Source: Streptomyces griseoloalbus
GTDB lineage: Bacteria; Actinomycetota; Actinomycetes; Streptomycetales; Streptomycetaceae
DNA: 64,000 nucleotides
Direction of reading: 5' to 3'
NCBI GenBank assembly: GCA_014650015.1
Contig: BMUD01000020.1
Location: 62,001 to 126,000 of the forward strand
Shown here: in pieces, positions 53,734-63,299 of the stretch
How the letters are laid out: each line of letters opens with the position of its first letter
How positions within the stretch are numbered: the first letter of the stretch is position 1
Translations under genes and position numbers: made by a program
Notes under the pieces: generated by a model
What the model saw: the letters and a program-made list of their open reading frames with translations, nothing else
What the model was told of the DNA's origin: nothing
Databases searched by the model: none

Positions 53734-55050
53734 TCACCGCACCTCGATGAACGTGCCCGCCTCCCGCTCCGGGCGCGGCCGGGGGTCCTCCGCCGGGTGG
53801 CCGACCGCCACCGCGCCCATCGGGTCCCAGTGCGCGGGCAGGTCCAGGACCTCCCGGACCACCTCACGGCAGAACATCGTCGACGACACCCACGCCGAGC
53901 CGAGCCGCTCCCCGGCCAGCGCGACCAGGAAGTTCTGCACGCCGGCGCCCGTGGCGACGACGAACATCTCCCGCTCCGCGCCGTCCCGCCGCGCGTCCCC
54001 GTAGGTGTGCGAGCCGTCCATGACCAGGCAGGGCACGACCAGATAAGGCGCGTTGCGCAGGATGTCGCCGCGGCTCACGCGCCGGGCGATGGACTCCTCC
54101 GTCTTCCCGTCGCGGCGCAGGTCCGCGATCCAGGCGTCGCGCATCGCGTCCAGGAGGCGGGTGCGGGTGTCGGGAGACTCCAGCAGGACGAAACGCCAGG
54201 GCGTGGTGTGGTGCGGGGCCGGTGCCGTCACCGCCGCCGCCACCGCGCGGCGCACCGCGCCCGGGTCGACCGGCTCGTCCGTGAAGGACCGCACCGTACG
54301 GCGCTGGGTCACCGCCTGGCGTACGGCCTCGGACGTGCCCAGGCGGAACATGTCGTCGCGCGCGCCGCGCACCATCGCCCGCGCGCCCTCGCCGTCGTCG
54401 GACGCCACCAGGTGCGCCAGTCCACGGACGACGGCCACCGGGAGGCCGGAGGCCTTGCCCTTGACCAGGTCACCCGCCGCGGCGAGCTCATCGGCCGTGG
54501 CGACGACCGTGGCGCCGAGCGGATTGCCGTACGCGTCGGTGCCGCCGCGCAGATCGTCCAGTACGCGCACGCCCGCCGCGCCGATCGCGACATCCGTCAG
54601 CCCCGCGCGCCAGGGCCGGCCGAAGGTGTCGGTGACGATCACGCCCACCTCGACACCCAGGGCCTCGCGCAGGCCCTCGCGGATCCTCCGCGCGGAGGCG
54701 TCCGGGTCCTCGGGCAGCAGCAGGACCGTGCCGGAGGGGGTGTTGGAGGCGTCGACCCCGGCCGCGGCCATGATCAGGCCCTGCCGGTTCTCGACGATGC
54801 GCAGGGGGCCGCGCCGGGCCACCACGCGTACCGTCTCCGCGTCGATCGCGGCCTCCCGGTCGGCCGCCTCGACGATGCGGCCCTCCGCCTTGGAGACGAT
54901 CTTCGAGGTGACCAGCAGGACGTCGCCGTCGGCCAGTCCCGGTTCGGCGGCCGCGATCAGCTTGGCCAGGTCGTCGCCCTCGCGGACCTCGGGCAGGCCC
55001 GCCACGGCCCGGACCCGGTAGCCGTCGGACGCCGGGTGCGCGCCGCTCAT
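53734..55050 (-). CDS. fbiB: Coenzyme F420 biosynthesis bifunctional protein FbiB
   Basis: 438 residues from ATG at 55050, overlapping fbiA by ATGA. Residues 1 to about 245 are the CofE-type F420-0:gamma-glutamyl ligase ([76 protein letters not shown]). From about 246 follows a nitroreductase-like FMN domain ([45 protein letters not shown]...[26 protein letters not shown]). In mycobacteria the first domain adds glutamates and the second reduces dehydro-F420-0; the same fusion is present here. Confidence 0.95.
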   Translation of the reverse strand: MSGAHPASDGYRVRAVAGLPEVREGDDLAKLIAAAEPGLADGDVLLVTSKIVSKAEGRIVEAADREAAIDAETVRVVARRGPLRIVENRQGLIMAAAGVDASNTPSGTVLLLPEDPDASARRIREGLREALGVEVGVIVTDTFGRPWRAGLTDVAIGAAGVRVLDDLRGGTDAYGNPLGATVVATADELAAAGDLVKGKASGLPVAVVRGLAHLVASDDGEGARAMVRGARDDMFRLGTSEAVRQAVTQRRTVRSFTDEPVDPGAVRRAVAAAVTAPAPHHTTPWRFVLLESPDTRTRLLDAMRDAWIADLRRDGKTEESIARRVSRGDILRNAPYLVVPCLVMDGSHTYGDARRDGAEREMFVVATGAGVQNFLVALAGERLGSAWVSSTMFCREVVREVLDLPAHWDPMGAVAVGHPAEDPRPRPEREAGTFIEVR

Positions 55051-56030
55051 ACCGCCCGCACCTCCGCCGCCAGCGCCAGCGCCTCCCGCGCCATCCGCGC
55101 GGCCGCGTCGACGTCGGTCATCATCAGCGGTACGGCCCGGCAGCGGATCCCGGCCGCCTCGACGCGCTCCACACAGGCGGCGTCGACGGTGTCGACCAGC
55201 CAGCCGTCCAGCAGACCCGAGCCGTAGTGCTCGGCCACCGCCGGGGCCGTGGACTCCACGCCGACGGCCGCGAGCACCTTGTCGGCCATGCCGCGCACGG
55301 GCGCGTCCCCGACGATCGGTGACAGGCCGACCACCGGCACGCCCGCGTCGGCGATCGCCTCGCGGATGCCGGGGACGGCGAGGATGGTGCCGACGGAGAC
55401 CACGGGGTTGGACGGCGGGAAGAGGATCACATCGGCCTCGGCGATCGCCTCCAGGACGCCCGGCGCCGGCTTCGCCTGCTCCGCGCCGACCGGTACGACC
55501 GCCTCGGCCGGCACCGAGGCCCGCAGCCGCACCCAGTACTCCTGGAAGTGGATCGCCTTGCGCTCGCCGGCCCCCGCGGCGGAGCCGCTGCCGGGCAAGG
55601 TCACGGCCACGTGGGTCTCCACGCGGTCGTCGGTCATCGGGATGAGGCGCACGCCGGGCTTCCAGCGGTCGCAGAGCGCCTCGGTCACCGCGCTCAGCGG
55701 ATATCCGGCGCCGAGCATCTGCGTCCGCACGATGTGCGTGGCGAAGTCCCGGTCGCCGAGGCCGAACCACTCCGGGCCGACGCCGTACGCCGCGAGCTCC
55801 TCCTTGAGGTGGAAGGTCTCGTCGGTCCGTCCCCAGCCCTGCTCCTCGTTGATACCGCCGCCGAGCGTGTACATCACCGTGTCGAGGTCCGGGCAGACCT
55901 TCAGCCCGAAGAGGTGGATGTCGTCCCCGGTGTTGCCGATGACGGTGATGTCCGCGTCCGGCACGGCCCGCTTCAGACCGCGCAGGAAACGGGCACCGCC
56001 GATGCCGCCTGCCAGAACCACAATGCGCAT
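55047..56030 (-). CDS. fbiA: 2-phospho-L-lactate (dehydro) transferase FbiA
   Basis: 327 residues from ATG at 56030, with GAGGAT upstream. CofD family: [112 protein letters not shown]. It joins the phosphoenolpyruvate- or phospholactate-derived guanylyl donor to the flavin FO to form (dehydro)F420-0. Coupled to fbiB. The donor-making enzyme FbiD is not in the window. Confidence 0.96.
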   Translation of the reverse strand: MRIVVLAGGIGGARFLRGLKRAVPDADITVIGNTGDDIHLFGLKVCPDLDTVMYTLGGGINEEQGWGRTDETFHLKEELAAYGVGPEWFGLGDRDFATHIVRTQMLGAGYPLSAVTEALCDRWKPGVRLIPMTDDRVETHVAVTLPGSGSAAGAGERKAIHFQEYWVRLRASVPAEAVVPVGAEQAKPAPGVLEAIAEADVILFPPSNPVVSVGTILAVPGIREAIADAGVPVVGLSPIVGDAPVRGMADKVLAAVGVESTAPAVAEHYGSGLLDGWLVDTVDAACVERVEAAGIRCRAVPLMMTDVDAAARMAREALALAAEVRAV

Positions 56031-56063
56031 GGGGCCATCCTCGCAGGCGGCTACGACATCGCG

Positions 56064-56570
56064 TCAGGCAGTCACCGGGCCGGGCGCCGTGCGCGCCTCG
56101 CAGTGGGGCCTGGTGTGCATGGGCATCTCCGTCAGGCCCGGGTAGTAGATGTGCAGGCTGACCGCGGGCTCCAGCGCGTCGTTGACGACCTCGTGCACAT
56201 AGCCGGGTGCGAAGACCCGCTGGGCGCCCGCCGTCAGCGCGCGCGTGCCGCGCCCGGCGCGCTCGGTCAGGGTGCCGTCCAGGACGGTGAGCACGCCGGA
56301 GGAGCGGCCGTGGTCGTGCGGTCCGCTGCCCTGGCCGGGCACCCAGGACAGCAGCCACACCTCGTAACCCGGCCCGGTGCGCAGCCGGTGGTACCAGCGG
56401 CTGGTGGCGTCGTACCGCACGAGGTGCTCCCACTGGGAGCGGTCGGCGGCGATGGAGCGGGCCAGGCCGGCGAATTCGGCGACGGTGGCCGGGTGCTCGC
56501 GCGGGGCCTGGAGCAGGTGCGGGACTTCGAGGATGTCGCCGGCGATCTGGAGGTCGCTGTCGCTGTTCAT
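56064..56570 (-). CDS. Cysteine dioxygenase family protein
   Basis: 168 residues from ATG at 56570; the ribosome site is weak. Cupin fold with the 3-His iron site of thiol dioxygenases: [19 protein letters not shown] (two His) and [10 protein letters not shown] (third His). Also [29 protein letters not shown] and SLHIYYPGL. It oxidises cysteine to cysteine sulfinate or acts on a related thiol. It is 33 bases before fbiA on the same strand, so it may head the F420 transcript. A similar order cdo, fbi, whiB is, as I recall, common in Streptomyces. Confidence 0.88.
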   Translation of the reverse strand: MNSDSDLQIAGDILEVPHLLQAPREHPATVAEFAGLARSIAADRSQWEHLVRYDATSRWYHRLRTGPGYEVWLLSWVPGQGSGPHDHGRSSGVLTVLDGTLTERAGRGTRALTAGAQRVFAPGYVHEVVNDALEPAVSLHIYYPGLTEMPMHTRPHCEARTAPGPVTA

Positions 56571-56655
56571 GGGTGCGGAGGTTCCCTTGGCGGAGGAGCG
56601 GTGGGGGTGAGGGGGGTCGCGTCGCGTGCGCCCGGGTCGCGGGCCTGCGGCGAGG

Positions 56656-56701
56656 GGTGCCCTGGTGGAGCGGAGGAAGGTGCCCTGATGGAGCGAAGGA
56701 A
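56656..56701. repeat. 23-bp direct tandem repeat, two copies
   Basis: GGTGCCCTGGTGGAGCGG... at 56656 and GGTGCCCTGATGGAGCGA... at 56679, two differences in 23 bases. Confidence 0.8.
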
Positions 56702-57207
56702 ACTGCGTCCGAGTCGCGGGTGACTCGGGGGTGGCCGGAGCGCTTGGGCTCAACAGCCGGAACAGCGACAGCTACAGCGAGCGCGGGCAGCACCGAGGAA
56801 CCCGGCGGAGCGGGTCGAGGTGAGTGCCGAATTCGCGAGCATGCCCACTAGGACAGCGGTTCACTCCGTCACTGTCAACTCGACGCCCGATATGTGGGAC
56901 ATGGTTCACCTCATCCGGTTCATCTCGTAGATGAAAGGTTTGCTCAGTCGTTTCCAGGGACACAAGGTGCGCACGGCCGGGCGCCCTGCGCACCGTTGCG
57001 ATCCTGTGATGCGACTGTGATCCGGTTCGCTTCGGCGCGGGGGTCGGAACGAGATCGATCACCTGGGCGTCCTCCCCGTAGAGGCTCTGCGTGGGCCGGA
57101 AGCCCTCGTGGGTCCCGTACGCGTGTCGAGGTTTAGGGTGATTTGAACACTTTCCGCTCGGCCTTGGTTCCGCAGAGTGAATAAGGGGCTCAATAGCAGA
57201 TCTCGGC

Positions 57208-57237
57208 TTGACTCGCCCGGAGCAGCACACTTGTAAT
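57208..57237 (+). promoter_or_regulatory. Probable whiB promoter
   Basis: TTGACT (57208-57213), 18 bases, TGTAAT (57232-57237). Predicted transcript start near 57244, giving a leader of about 65 bases. In S. coelicolor whiB has a vegetative and a developmental promoter; which of these this is cannot be told. Confidence 0.55.
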
Positions 57238-57309
57238 TTCACTCGTGTCGTTCAGCCGGAATCGGTAACGGCTACATCACGGGGACGCGAAGACAGACGA
57301 GGGGCGCAC

Positions 57310-57573
57310 ATGACCGAGCTGGTGCAGCAACTGCTGGTCGACGACGCGGACGAGGAGCTCGGCTGGCAGGAGCGCGCGCTGTGCGCCCAGACCGACCCCG
57401 AGTCCTTCTTCCCCGAGAAGGGCGGCTCGACCCGCGAGGCCAAGAAGGTCTGCCTCGCCTGCGAGGTCCGCTCCGAGTGCCTCGAATACGCCCTCGCCAA
57501 CGACGAGCGCTTCGGCATCTGGGGCGGTCTGTCCGAGCGGGAGCGCCGCCGGCTGAAGAAGGCCGCCGTCTGA
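57310..57573 (+). CDS. whiB: WhiB sporulation regulator
   Basis: 87 residues from ATG at 57310 behind GAGGGG. It is the founding member of the Wbl family: a [4Fe-4S] protein with four Cys (ALCAQTD; KKVCLACEVRSECLEYAL), the G[VI]WGG turn FGIWGGLSERERRRL and a basic C-terminus KKAAV. In Streptomyces WhiB acts together with WhiA to start sporulation septation in aerial hyphae. Length and sequence agree with S. coelicolor WhiB as I remember it. Confidence 0.96.
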   Translation: MTELVQQLLVDDADEELGWQERALCAQTDPESFFPEKGGSTREAKKVCLACEVRSECLEYALANDERFGIWGGLSERERRRLKKAAV

Positions 57574-57644
57574 CGTAACGGCACATCACCGTCGTACGCG
57601 CGCCATCTCCGCACGCACGTCACTTCGCACATACGGGACTCGAC

Positions 57645-57680
57645 GGCCCGCCGCGGGTGGTCGTCCACAGGCGGCGGGCC
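57645..57680 (+). terminator. Hairpin after whiB
   Basis: GGCCCGCCGC (57645-57654) pairs with GCGGCGGGCC (57671-57680); the loop holds a second small stem GTGG/CCAC. About 70 bases after the whiB stop. Confidence 0.65.
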
Positions 57681-57840
57681 GCCGTGCCCGCCCGTCGCCC
57701 GGCCACCACGCCCCCCCGTCGAGGCGCTCCGAGCCGGCCCCGTCGCATCTGCCGATAGTGTGGTCGCTCGTCCGAGACGCCCCGCCGCCCCACCGGGCGC
57801 AGGCGTCCCCACAGTCCACCGAACCGGGGCCCGTACCTCG

Positions 57841-60800
57841 ATGTCCGTGCACAGCCACACGGCAGCCCGGCAAGACCTCGCTGCCACCGCCGTGTTTGAC
57901 CCGACCCGCCCGCCCGAGTTCCCGCGTCACGTGGTGACCGCGGTCCTCGTCTCCCACGACGGCGCCCGCTGGCTGCCCGACGCGCTCGCCGGGCTGCTCG
58001 GCCAGGAACGTCCCGTCCAGTTCGCCATGGGCGCCGACACCGGCAGCGCGGACGACTCCGCCCGGCTGGTCACCGACGCCCTCGGCGACGACCGCGTGCT
58101 GCACCTCGCCCGGCGCACCGGCTTCGGCCAGGCCGTCGAGGAGTGCCACCGCGCCGCCCCGCACCTCACGCCGGACGACCTGCCGTACCTGAAACGGCCG
58201 AGCGGCTGGGACCCGGTCACCCGCAGCTGGCGCGACGACGCCTACGACATGCCCGAACTCCCGCACGGGGAGCCGGTGCAGTGGCTGTGGCTGCTGCACG
58301 ACGACTGCGCCCCCGAACCCGACGCGCTGGCCCGGCTGCTGCGCGTTGTGGAGAACGAGTACGAACTCGGCCGGGACGACGTCGCCGTGGTGGGCCCCAA
58401 GCTCCGCGGCTGGTACGACCGCAGGCAGCTCCTCGAGGTCGGCGTCTCCATCGCCAACTCCGGGCGCCGCTGGACCGGCCTGGACCGCCGCGAACAGGAC
58501 CAGGGCCAGCACGACCACGTACGGCCCGTCCTGTCGGTGTCCACCGCCGGCATGCTGGTCCGCCGGGACGTCTTCGACCGGCTCGGCGGCTTCGACCGGC
58601 ACCTGCCCCTCATGCGCGACGACGTCGACCTGTGCTGGCGCGCGCACTCCGCCGGACACCGGGTCCTGGTCGCCCCCGACGCGGTCGTCCGGCACGCCGA
58701 GGCCGCCTCCCGGGAGCGACGCACCGTCGACTGCGTGGGCCGCACCTCCGCCTCCCCGCACAAGGTGGACAAGGCGGGCGCCGTCTACGCCCTGCTCGTC
58801 AACGCCCGTACCGCGGTGCTGCCCTGGGTCCTGCTGCGCGTCGTCCTCGGCACCCTGCTGCGCACCCTCGCCTACCTCGTCGGCAAGGCCCCCGGGCAGG
58901 CCGTCGACGAGATCCGCGGCCTCATGGGCACTCTGCTGCGGCCCGAACGGATCCTCGCCGGACGGCGCCATCGCGGCAGCCCGCAGATCGACAAGGACGA
59001 ACTGCGGCAGCTGTTCCCGCCGCCCGGCGCGACCGTCCGTGTCACCGTGGAACAGGTCGCGAGCAACCTCGTCGGCCGCTCCGACCCCGAGGCCGCCTCC
59101 GGCGCGGGACGGCACGGCAGCGCGGTCGAGTCCGGACCCGGCGGCGACGACGCCGACTTCCTCGAGGTCGAGCAGTTCGCCCGCGTCAAACGCATCGCCC
59201 GCAAACCCGGCCCGGTGCTCTTCCTGACGCTGCTGCTCGTCTCCCTCGCCGCCTGCCGCGAACTCCTGGGCGGCGGTGCGCTGGCGGGCGGCGCCCTGCT
59301 CCCCGCGCCCGCCGACGCCGGTGAGCTGTGGGCGCGCTACACCGACGCCTGGCACACCGTGGGCGCCGGCGGCACCGGATCGGCACCGCCCTACCTCGCC
59401 GTCGTGGCGGCCTTCGCCTCCCTGCTGCTCGGCTCGACCGGCCTCGCCGTCACCGTGCTCCTGGTCTGCTCGGTACCGCTGGCCGGCTTCACCGCGTACT
59501 TCGCCTCCCGCCCGCTCGTCGAGTCCCGGCTGCTGCGCGCCTGGGCGGCCGTCGCCTACGCCTTCCTGCCCGCCGCGACCGGCGCCCTGGCCGGCGGCCG
59601 CATCGGCACCGCCGTACTCGCCGTCCTCCTGCCGCTCATCGCCCGCGCGGGCATCGCCGCGAGCGGCCTCACCAGCACCTCCGGCGCACGCGGCAGTTGG
59701 CGCGCCACCTGGGCGTACGCGCTGCTGCTCACCATCACCACCGCGTTCACCCCGATCGTGTGGCCCATCGCCCTGGTCCTCGGCCTCGGCGTACTGGCCC
59801 TGCGCAGAACCGACATCCCGGCGTACGCGCTCCGCTTCGTGGCCCAACTGGGCACCCCCCTGCTGATCCTCGCGCCCTGGTCGCTGTCCCTCCTCCCCTT
59901 CGGCTTCTTCCGGGAGGCCGGCCTGGAGTACGGCCCGTCGGCCGCCTCCGCCCTCGACCTGCTCGGCGCGAGCCCGGGCGGCCCCGGCACCGTCAGCGGC
60001 CTGCTGCTCATCGGCCTCGTGCTCGCCGCGCTCGCCGCCCTGCTCCGCTCCGAGCGCCGGCCGGCCATCCTCACCGCGTGGACGGCCGCCCTGGTGGGCC
60101 TCGTCTTCGCGGTCCTGTCCAACAACTCCACCTGGGCCGGCCCCGCGACGCTCGTCTACGGCATCGCCGTCCTGGCCGCCGCCACGCTCGGCGCCGACGG
60201 GGCACGCGCGCGGGTCGCCGAGCAGAGCTTCGGCTGGCGCCAGCCGGTCGCCGCGCTCATCGCCCTCGCCTGCGCGGTCGGCCCGCTGCTCGTCGCCGCC
60301 GGCTGGATGATCCGCGGCGCCGACGGGCCCGTCGAGCGGCGCGACCCCGTCCAGGTGCCCGCGTTCGTCGCGGAGGAGAGCGGCACCCGCGACCAGGCCC
60401 GCACCCTCGTCCTCGACAGCGATTCCACCGCCCACGTCGGCTATGTGCTGGTGCGCGGCTCCGGCGCCCGCATGGGCGACGCCGAGATCGCCGCGGTGGA
60501 CGGCGAGAACGCCAGGCTCGACAAGGTCGTCGCCCATCTGGTCGCCGGCTCCGGCGCGGACCAGGCCGACCAACTCGGCGGCTTCGCCGTCCGCTACGTC
60601 CTCGTCCACCCGGGAGCCCCGCGCGAGGTCGTCCGAGTCCTGGACGCCACCCCCGGTCTGAGCCGGCTCAGCCAGCAGGCGGGCGGGGCACTGTGGCGGG
60701 TCGACCACCAGGTCGCCCGCGCGAGCATCGTCCTCGCCGGGGAAGGCGACAGTCGGCCCCAGCCCGTCGCCGCGGGCCCGGTCGAGATCCACACCAAGAT

Positions 60801-61488
60801 CCCGAACGGCGGCGAGGGCCGCGTCCTCCGCCTGGCCGACGCCACCGCCGACGGCTGGACCGCCACCCTGGACGGCAAGCCGCTGTCCCGCACCACGGTC
60901 GACGGCTGGGCCCAGGGCTTCGAACTCCCCGCCGCCGGCGGCACGCTGGACGTCACCTACGACGACCCGATCACCCACACCGCCTGGTTGTGGGCCCAGG
61001 GTCTGCTCTCCGTCGTCCTCGTCGTCATGGCCCTGCCCGGCCGCCGCCGCGACGTCGACGACGATCTGCCCGAGGAACCGGCCGTCCCCGCCGAGGCCGT
61101 GGCCGGCGAGGGCCGCCGCGCCCGGCGCCTGCGCGCCCAGGCCGAGGCCGAGGCGGAGTCCGCCCCCGAGGAAGCGGCCGACAACGAGCAGACCCCCGCC
61201 CCCGTGCCACCCCAGCCCGACTACGGCGACTGGGCCCCGGCCCCGCACACGGACGCCCAGACCGGCGACCAGTACCAGCAGCAGTACGCCGCGGACCCCT
61301 ACAACCAGTACCCGGCGGATCCGTACCAGCAGGGCGGCCAGTACGACCCGTACGCCTACGGCACCCCCCAGCAGCCGTACGACCAGACGTATCCGCAGGG
61401 CTACGACCAGAACTACACGCAGGGCTACGGCACGCCGTACGAACCCCACGGCACGGGCAGTGAGCGTCCCGACGGGAGCCAGCAGTGA
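57841..61488 (+). CDS. Giant family 2 glycosyltransferase, membrane protein
   Basis: 1215 residues from ATG at 57841; a GTG at 57760 is the longer option, and TAGTGT at 57756-57761 may be the -10. Residues 30-330 are a GT2 GT-A domain: HVVTAVLVSHDGARWLPDALAGLLGQ, WLWLLHDDCAPEPDALARLL with the DxD-like site, and LPLMRDDVDLCWRAHSAGHRVLVAPDAVVRH. After it come about a dozen membrane segments (VLFLTLLLVSLAACREL to WAQGLLSVVLVVMAL) around a large extracytoplasmic portion. The tail (from about 1130) is low-complexity Gln/Tyr/Pro with NQYPADPYQQ-like repeats. It probably adds a sugar to a cell-surface glycan; acceptor unknown. Overlaps the next gene by GTGA. Confidence 0.9.
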   Translation: MSVHSHTAARQDLAATAVFDPTRPPEFPRHVVTAVLVSHDGARWLPDALAGLLGQERPVQFAMGADTGSADDSARLVTDALGDDRVLHLARRTGFGQAVEECHRAAPHLTPDDLPYLKRPSGWDPVTRSWRDDAYDMPELPHGEPVQWLWLLHDDCAPEPDALARLLRVVENEYELGRDDVAVVGPKLRGWYDRRQLLEVGVSIANSGRRWTGLDRREQDQGQHDHVRPVLSVSTAGMLVRRDVFDRLGGFDRHLPLMRDDVDLCWRAHSAGHRVLVAPDAVVRHAEAASRERRTVDCVGRTSASPHKVDKAGAVYALLVNARTAVLPWVLLRVVLGTLLRTLAYLVGKAPGQAVDEIRGLMGTLLRPERILAGRRHRGSPQIDKDELRQLFPPPGATVRVTVEQVASNLVGRSDPEAASGAGRHGSAVESGPGGDDADFLEVEQFARVKRIARKPGPVLFLTLLLVSLAACRELLGGGALAGGALLPAPADAGELWARYTDAWHTVGAGGTGSAPPYLAVVAAFASLLLGSTGLAVTVLLVCSVPLAGFTAYFASRPLVESRLLRAWAAVAYAFLPAATGALAGGRIGTAVLAVLLPLIARAGIAASGLTSTSGARGSWRATWAYALLLTITTAFTPIVWPIALVLGLGVLALRRTDIPAYALRFVAQLGTPLLILAPWSLSLLPFGFFREAGLEYGPSAASALDLLGASPGGPGTVSGLLLIGLVLAALAALLRSERRPAILTAWTAALVGLVFAVLSNNSTWAGPATLVYGIAVLAAATLGADGARARVAEQSFGWRQPVAALIALACAVGPLLVAAGWMIRGADGPVERRDPVQVPAFVAEESGTRDQARTLVLDSDSTAHVGYVLVRGSGARMGDAEIAAVDGENARLDKVVAHLVAGSGADQADQLGGFAVRYVLVHPGAPREVVRVLDATPGLSRLSQQAGGALWRVDHQVARASIVLAGEGDSRPQPVAAGPVEIHTKIPNGGEGRVLRLADATADGWTATLDGKPLSRTTVDGWAQGFELPAAGGTLDVTYDDPITHTAWLWAQGLLSVVLVVMALPGRRRDVDDDLPEEPAVPAEAVAGEGRRARRLRAQAEAEAESAPEEAADNEQTPAPVPPQPDYGDWAPAPHTDAQTGDQYQQQYAADPYNQYPADPYQQGGQYDPYAYGTPQQPYDQTYPQGYDQNYTQGYGTPYEPHGTGSERPDGSQQ

Positions 61489-62954
61489 ACCGCACCACCC
61501 TGTCCCTGATCGCGGGCGTGACCGCGCTCGCCGCCGTCACCGGCTTCGCCGCGGTGTCCGCTCCGGACGCCGGGACCACGGACGAGGCGGTCACGGCGGC
61601 GGCCCACCTCCCCGTGGAACGCACGAGCCTGCTGTGCCCCCGGCCCAGCACCTCCGACCTCGCCGAGACGGCGTACACGTCCTTCACCCCGGTCACGAAG
61701 GGCACGGAGAACGGCGGCGAGGCCGCACTCCGGCCGGCCACACAGAAGGCCGGGGCCGACGAGGAGCCCGTTCTGCAGCCCGCGGAACCCGGCAAGCCGG
61801 TCACCGGGGACACCACCGGCGGCGACGCCCCCGCCCTCATCGGCACCGCCGAGGGCCACTTCGCGCCCGGCTGGACCGTGCAGCAGACGACAGAGGTCGC
61901 CGCCGGCACGGGCCGAGGCCTGCAGGGTGTCGCCTGCACGGCCGCGGACACCGAATTCTGGTTCCCGGGCGCCAGCACCGACACCGACCGCACCGACTAC
62001 GTCCACCTGACCAACCCCGACGACTCGGCGGCGGTCGTGGACATCGAGCTCTACGGCAAGGACGGTGCCCTCAAGACGGTGGTGGGGGAGGGCATCACGG
62101 TCCGGCCGCACTCCTCCGAGCCGGTCCTGCTGTCCACGCTCACCGACGAGAAGCAGACCGACGTGACCGCGCACGTGGTGGTCCGCAGCGGCCGGGTCGG
62201 CGCGGCCGTACAGGCCCTGGACGCCAAGGTGGGCGGCGACTGGCTGCCCGCGTCGGCCGACCCCTCGGGAAGCCTGGTCCTGCCCGGCATCCCGAAGGAC
62301 GCCACCGCCGTACGGCTGGTCGCCTTCACCCCACGTGACGCCGACGTCGACCTGAAGGTGCGCCTCGCCTCCCCCTCCGGCCTGATCACCCCGGCCGGCA
62401 ACGAGACGCTCCATGTGAAGGGCGGCATGACGGCAGCCGCCGACCTGGGCGACATCACGCGCGGCGAGGCGGGCTCCCTGGTGTTGACGGCGTCGGACAG
62501 TTCGGTCCCGGTCGTGGCGGCGGTACGGGTGCTGCGCGGCAACGGCGACAAGCAGGAGTCGGCCTTCGTCCCGGCCGCCCGACCGGTCGGCACGCGCGCG
62601 ACGTCCGTCGGCGACACCGCCAAGGGCACGACCCTCTCGGTGACCGCCCCCGAAGGCACGGCCAAGATCAAGGTCACCGCTTCGGCGGGCACCGAGGGCG
62701 GTACGCCGGCGTCCAAGACGTACACGATCAAGTCCGGCACCACCCAGGACATCGAGGCCCCCGTACCGACCGGCGCGAAGGGCACCTACGCCCTCACGGT
62801 CGAGCCCCAGTCGGACACCCCCGTCCACGCCTCCCGAACCCTCACCGTCACGGAGAACGGCGTCCCGTTCTTCACGGTCCAGCCGCTCCCGGACGACCGC
62901 GGAATGGTGGCGGTACCGGAGTCGGAGGAGGACCTGTCGGTCCTGCAGAAATAG
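61485..62954 (+). CDS. DUF5719 family secreted protein
   Basis: 489 residues from GTG at 61485, overlapping the glycosyltransferase stop by GTGA. Signal peptide NRTTLSLIAGVTALAAVTGFAAVSAP. The rest is beta-rich: LQGVACTAADTEFWFPGASTDTDRTDYVHLTNPDDSAAVVDIELYGKDG, then several Ig-like or repeat-like strands up to PFFTVQPLPDD. DUF5719 proteins are found in actinobacteria directly after this large glycosyltransferase. The tight coupling suggests that the two act together on an exported glycan, which is inference. Confidence 0.87.
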   Translation: MNRTTLSLIAGVTALAAVTGFAAVSAPDAGTTDEAVTAAAHLPVERTSLLCPRPSTSDLAETAYTSFTPVTKGTENGGEAALRPATQKAGADEEPVLQPAEPGKPVTGDTTGGDAPALIGTAEGHFAPGWTVQQTTEVAAGTGRGLQGVACTAADTEFWFPGASTDTDRTDYVHLTNPDDSAAVVDIELYGKDGALKTVVGEGITVRPHSSEPVLLSTLTDEKQTDVTAHVVVRSGRVGAAVQALDAKVGGDWLPASADPSGSLVLPGIPKDATAVRLVAFTPRDADVDLKVRLASPSGLITPAGNETLHVKGGMTAAADLGDITRGEAGSLVLTASDSSVPVVAAVRVLRGNGDKQESAFVPAARPVGTRATSVGDTAKGTTLSVTAPEGTAKIKVTASAGTEGGTPASKTYTIKSGTTQDIEAPVPTGAKGTYALTVEPQSDTPVHASRTLTVTENGVPFFTVQPLPDDRGMVAVPESEEDLSVLQK

Positions 62955-62990
62955 GCGCCAGCCGCACGCGTTCGGCGTGGGCCGAGGGGG

Positions 62991-63080
62991 CGTTGGCGCA
63001 GCCCGGCGCTTACGGGGCTCCGCCGCGCCCCCCCGTGCCGCCCGGGGCACGGGGGAGGCACGACTCGCCCCCAGTGGGCG
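62991..63080 (-). repeat. Dispersed repeat element, copy B (inverted)
   Basis: CGTTGGCGCAGCCCGGCGCT...CGACTCGCCCCCAGTGGGC is the reverse complement of copy A with a few changes and a 9-base insertion GCACGGGGG. It fills the gap after the DUF5719 gene. The remaining part of the gap (63081-63299) shows no gene. Confidence 0.75.
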
Positions 63081-63299
63081 GCCGAAACTGCCCGCGGTGA
63101 CGGCGATGGCCGCGTGCGGCGCGAAGGGGACGGGGCGGGGGGTGTTCGCCCGCAGGGGCCGGCGCGTCCGCACCCCCCGCTTCTCGAGTGACCGATTCCG
63201 CGCCGGTCCGAGGACGGACACCCCCGACCCGGCCCCGACCCACCACCCGCAGGCGCTACGCGCACCCCCACCGGACCGAACGCTGCGCCGCGGGCATCC

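Larger units (their letters stand above)
56571..57309. other. Long divergent region upstream of whiB
   Basis: 739 bases without a supported gene. The minus-strand frame at 56772-57242 lacks family features. Contents: a 23-bp direct repeat (56656-56701), an A/T-richer half from 56830, the inverted repeat CATCTCGTAGATG (56926-56938) and a sigma-70-type promoter near whiB. The length suggests several regulatory sites for whiB. Confidence 0.6.

Noticed and set aside
56772-57242. 156-codon minus-strand frame upstream of whiB
   Set aside because: No family resemblance, irregular third-position GC and overlap with the whiB promoter.
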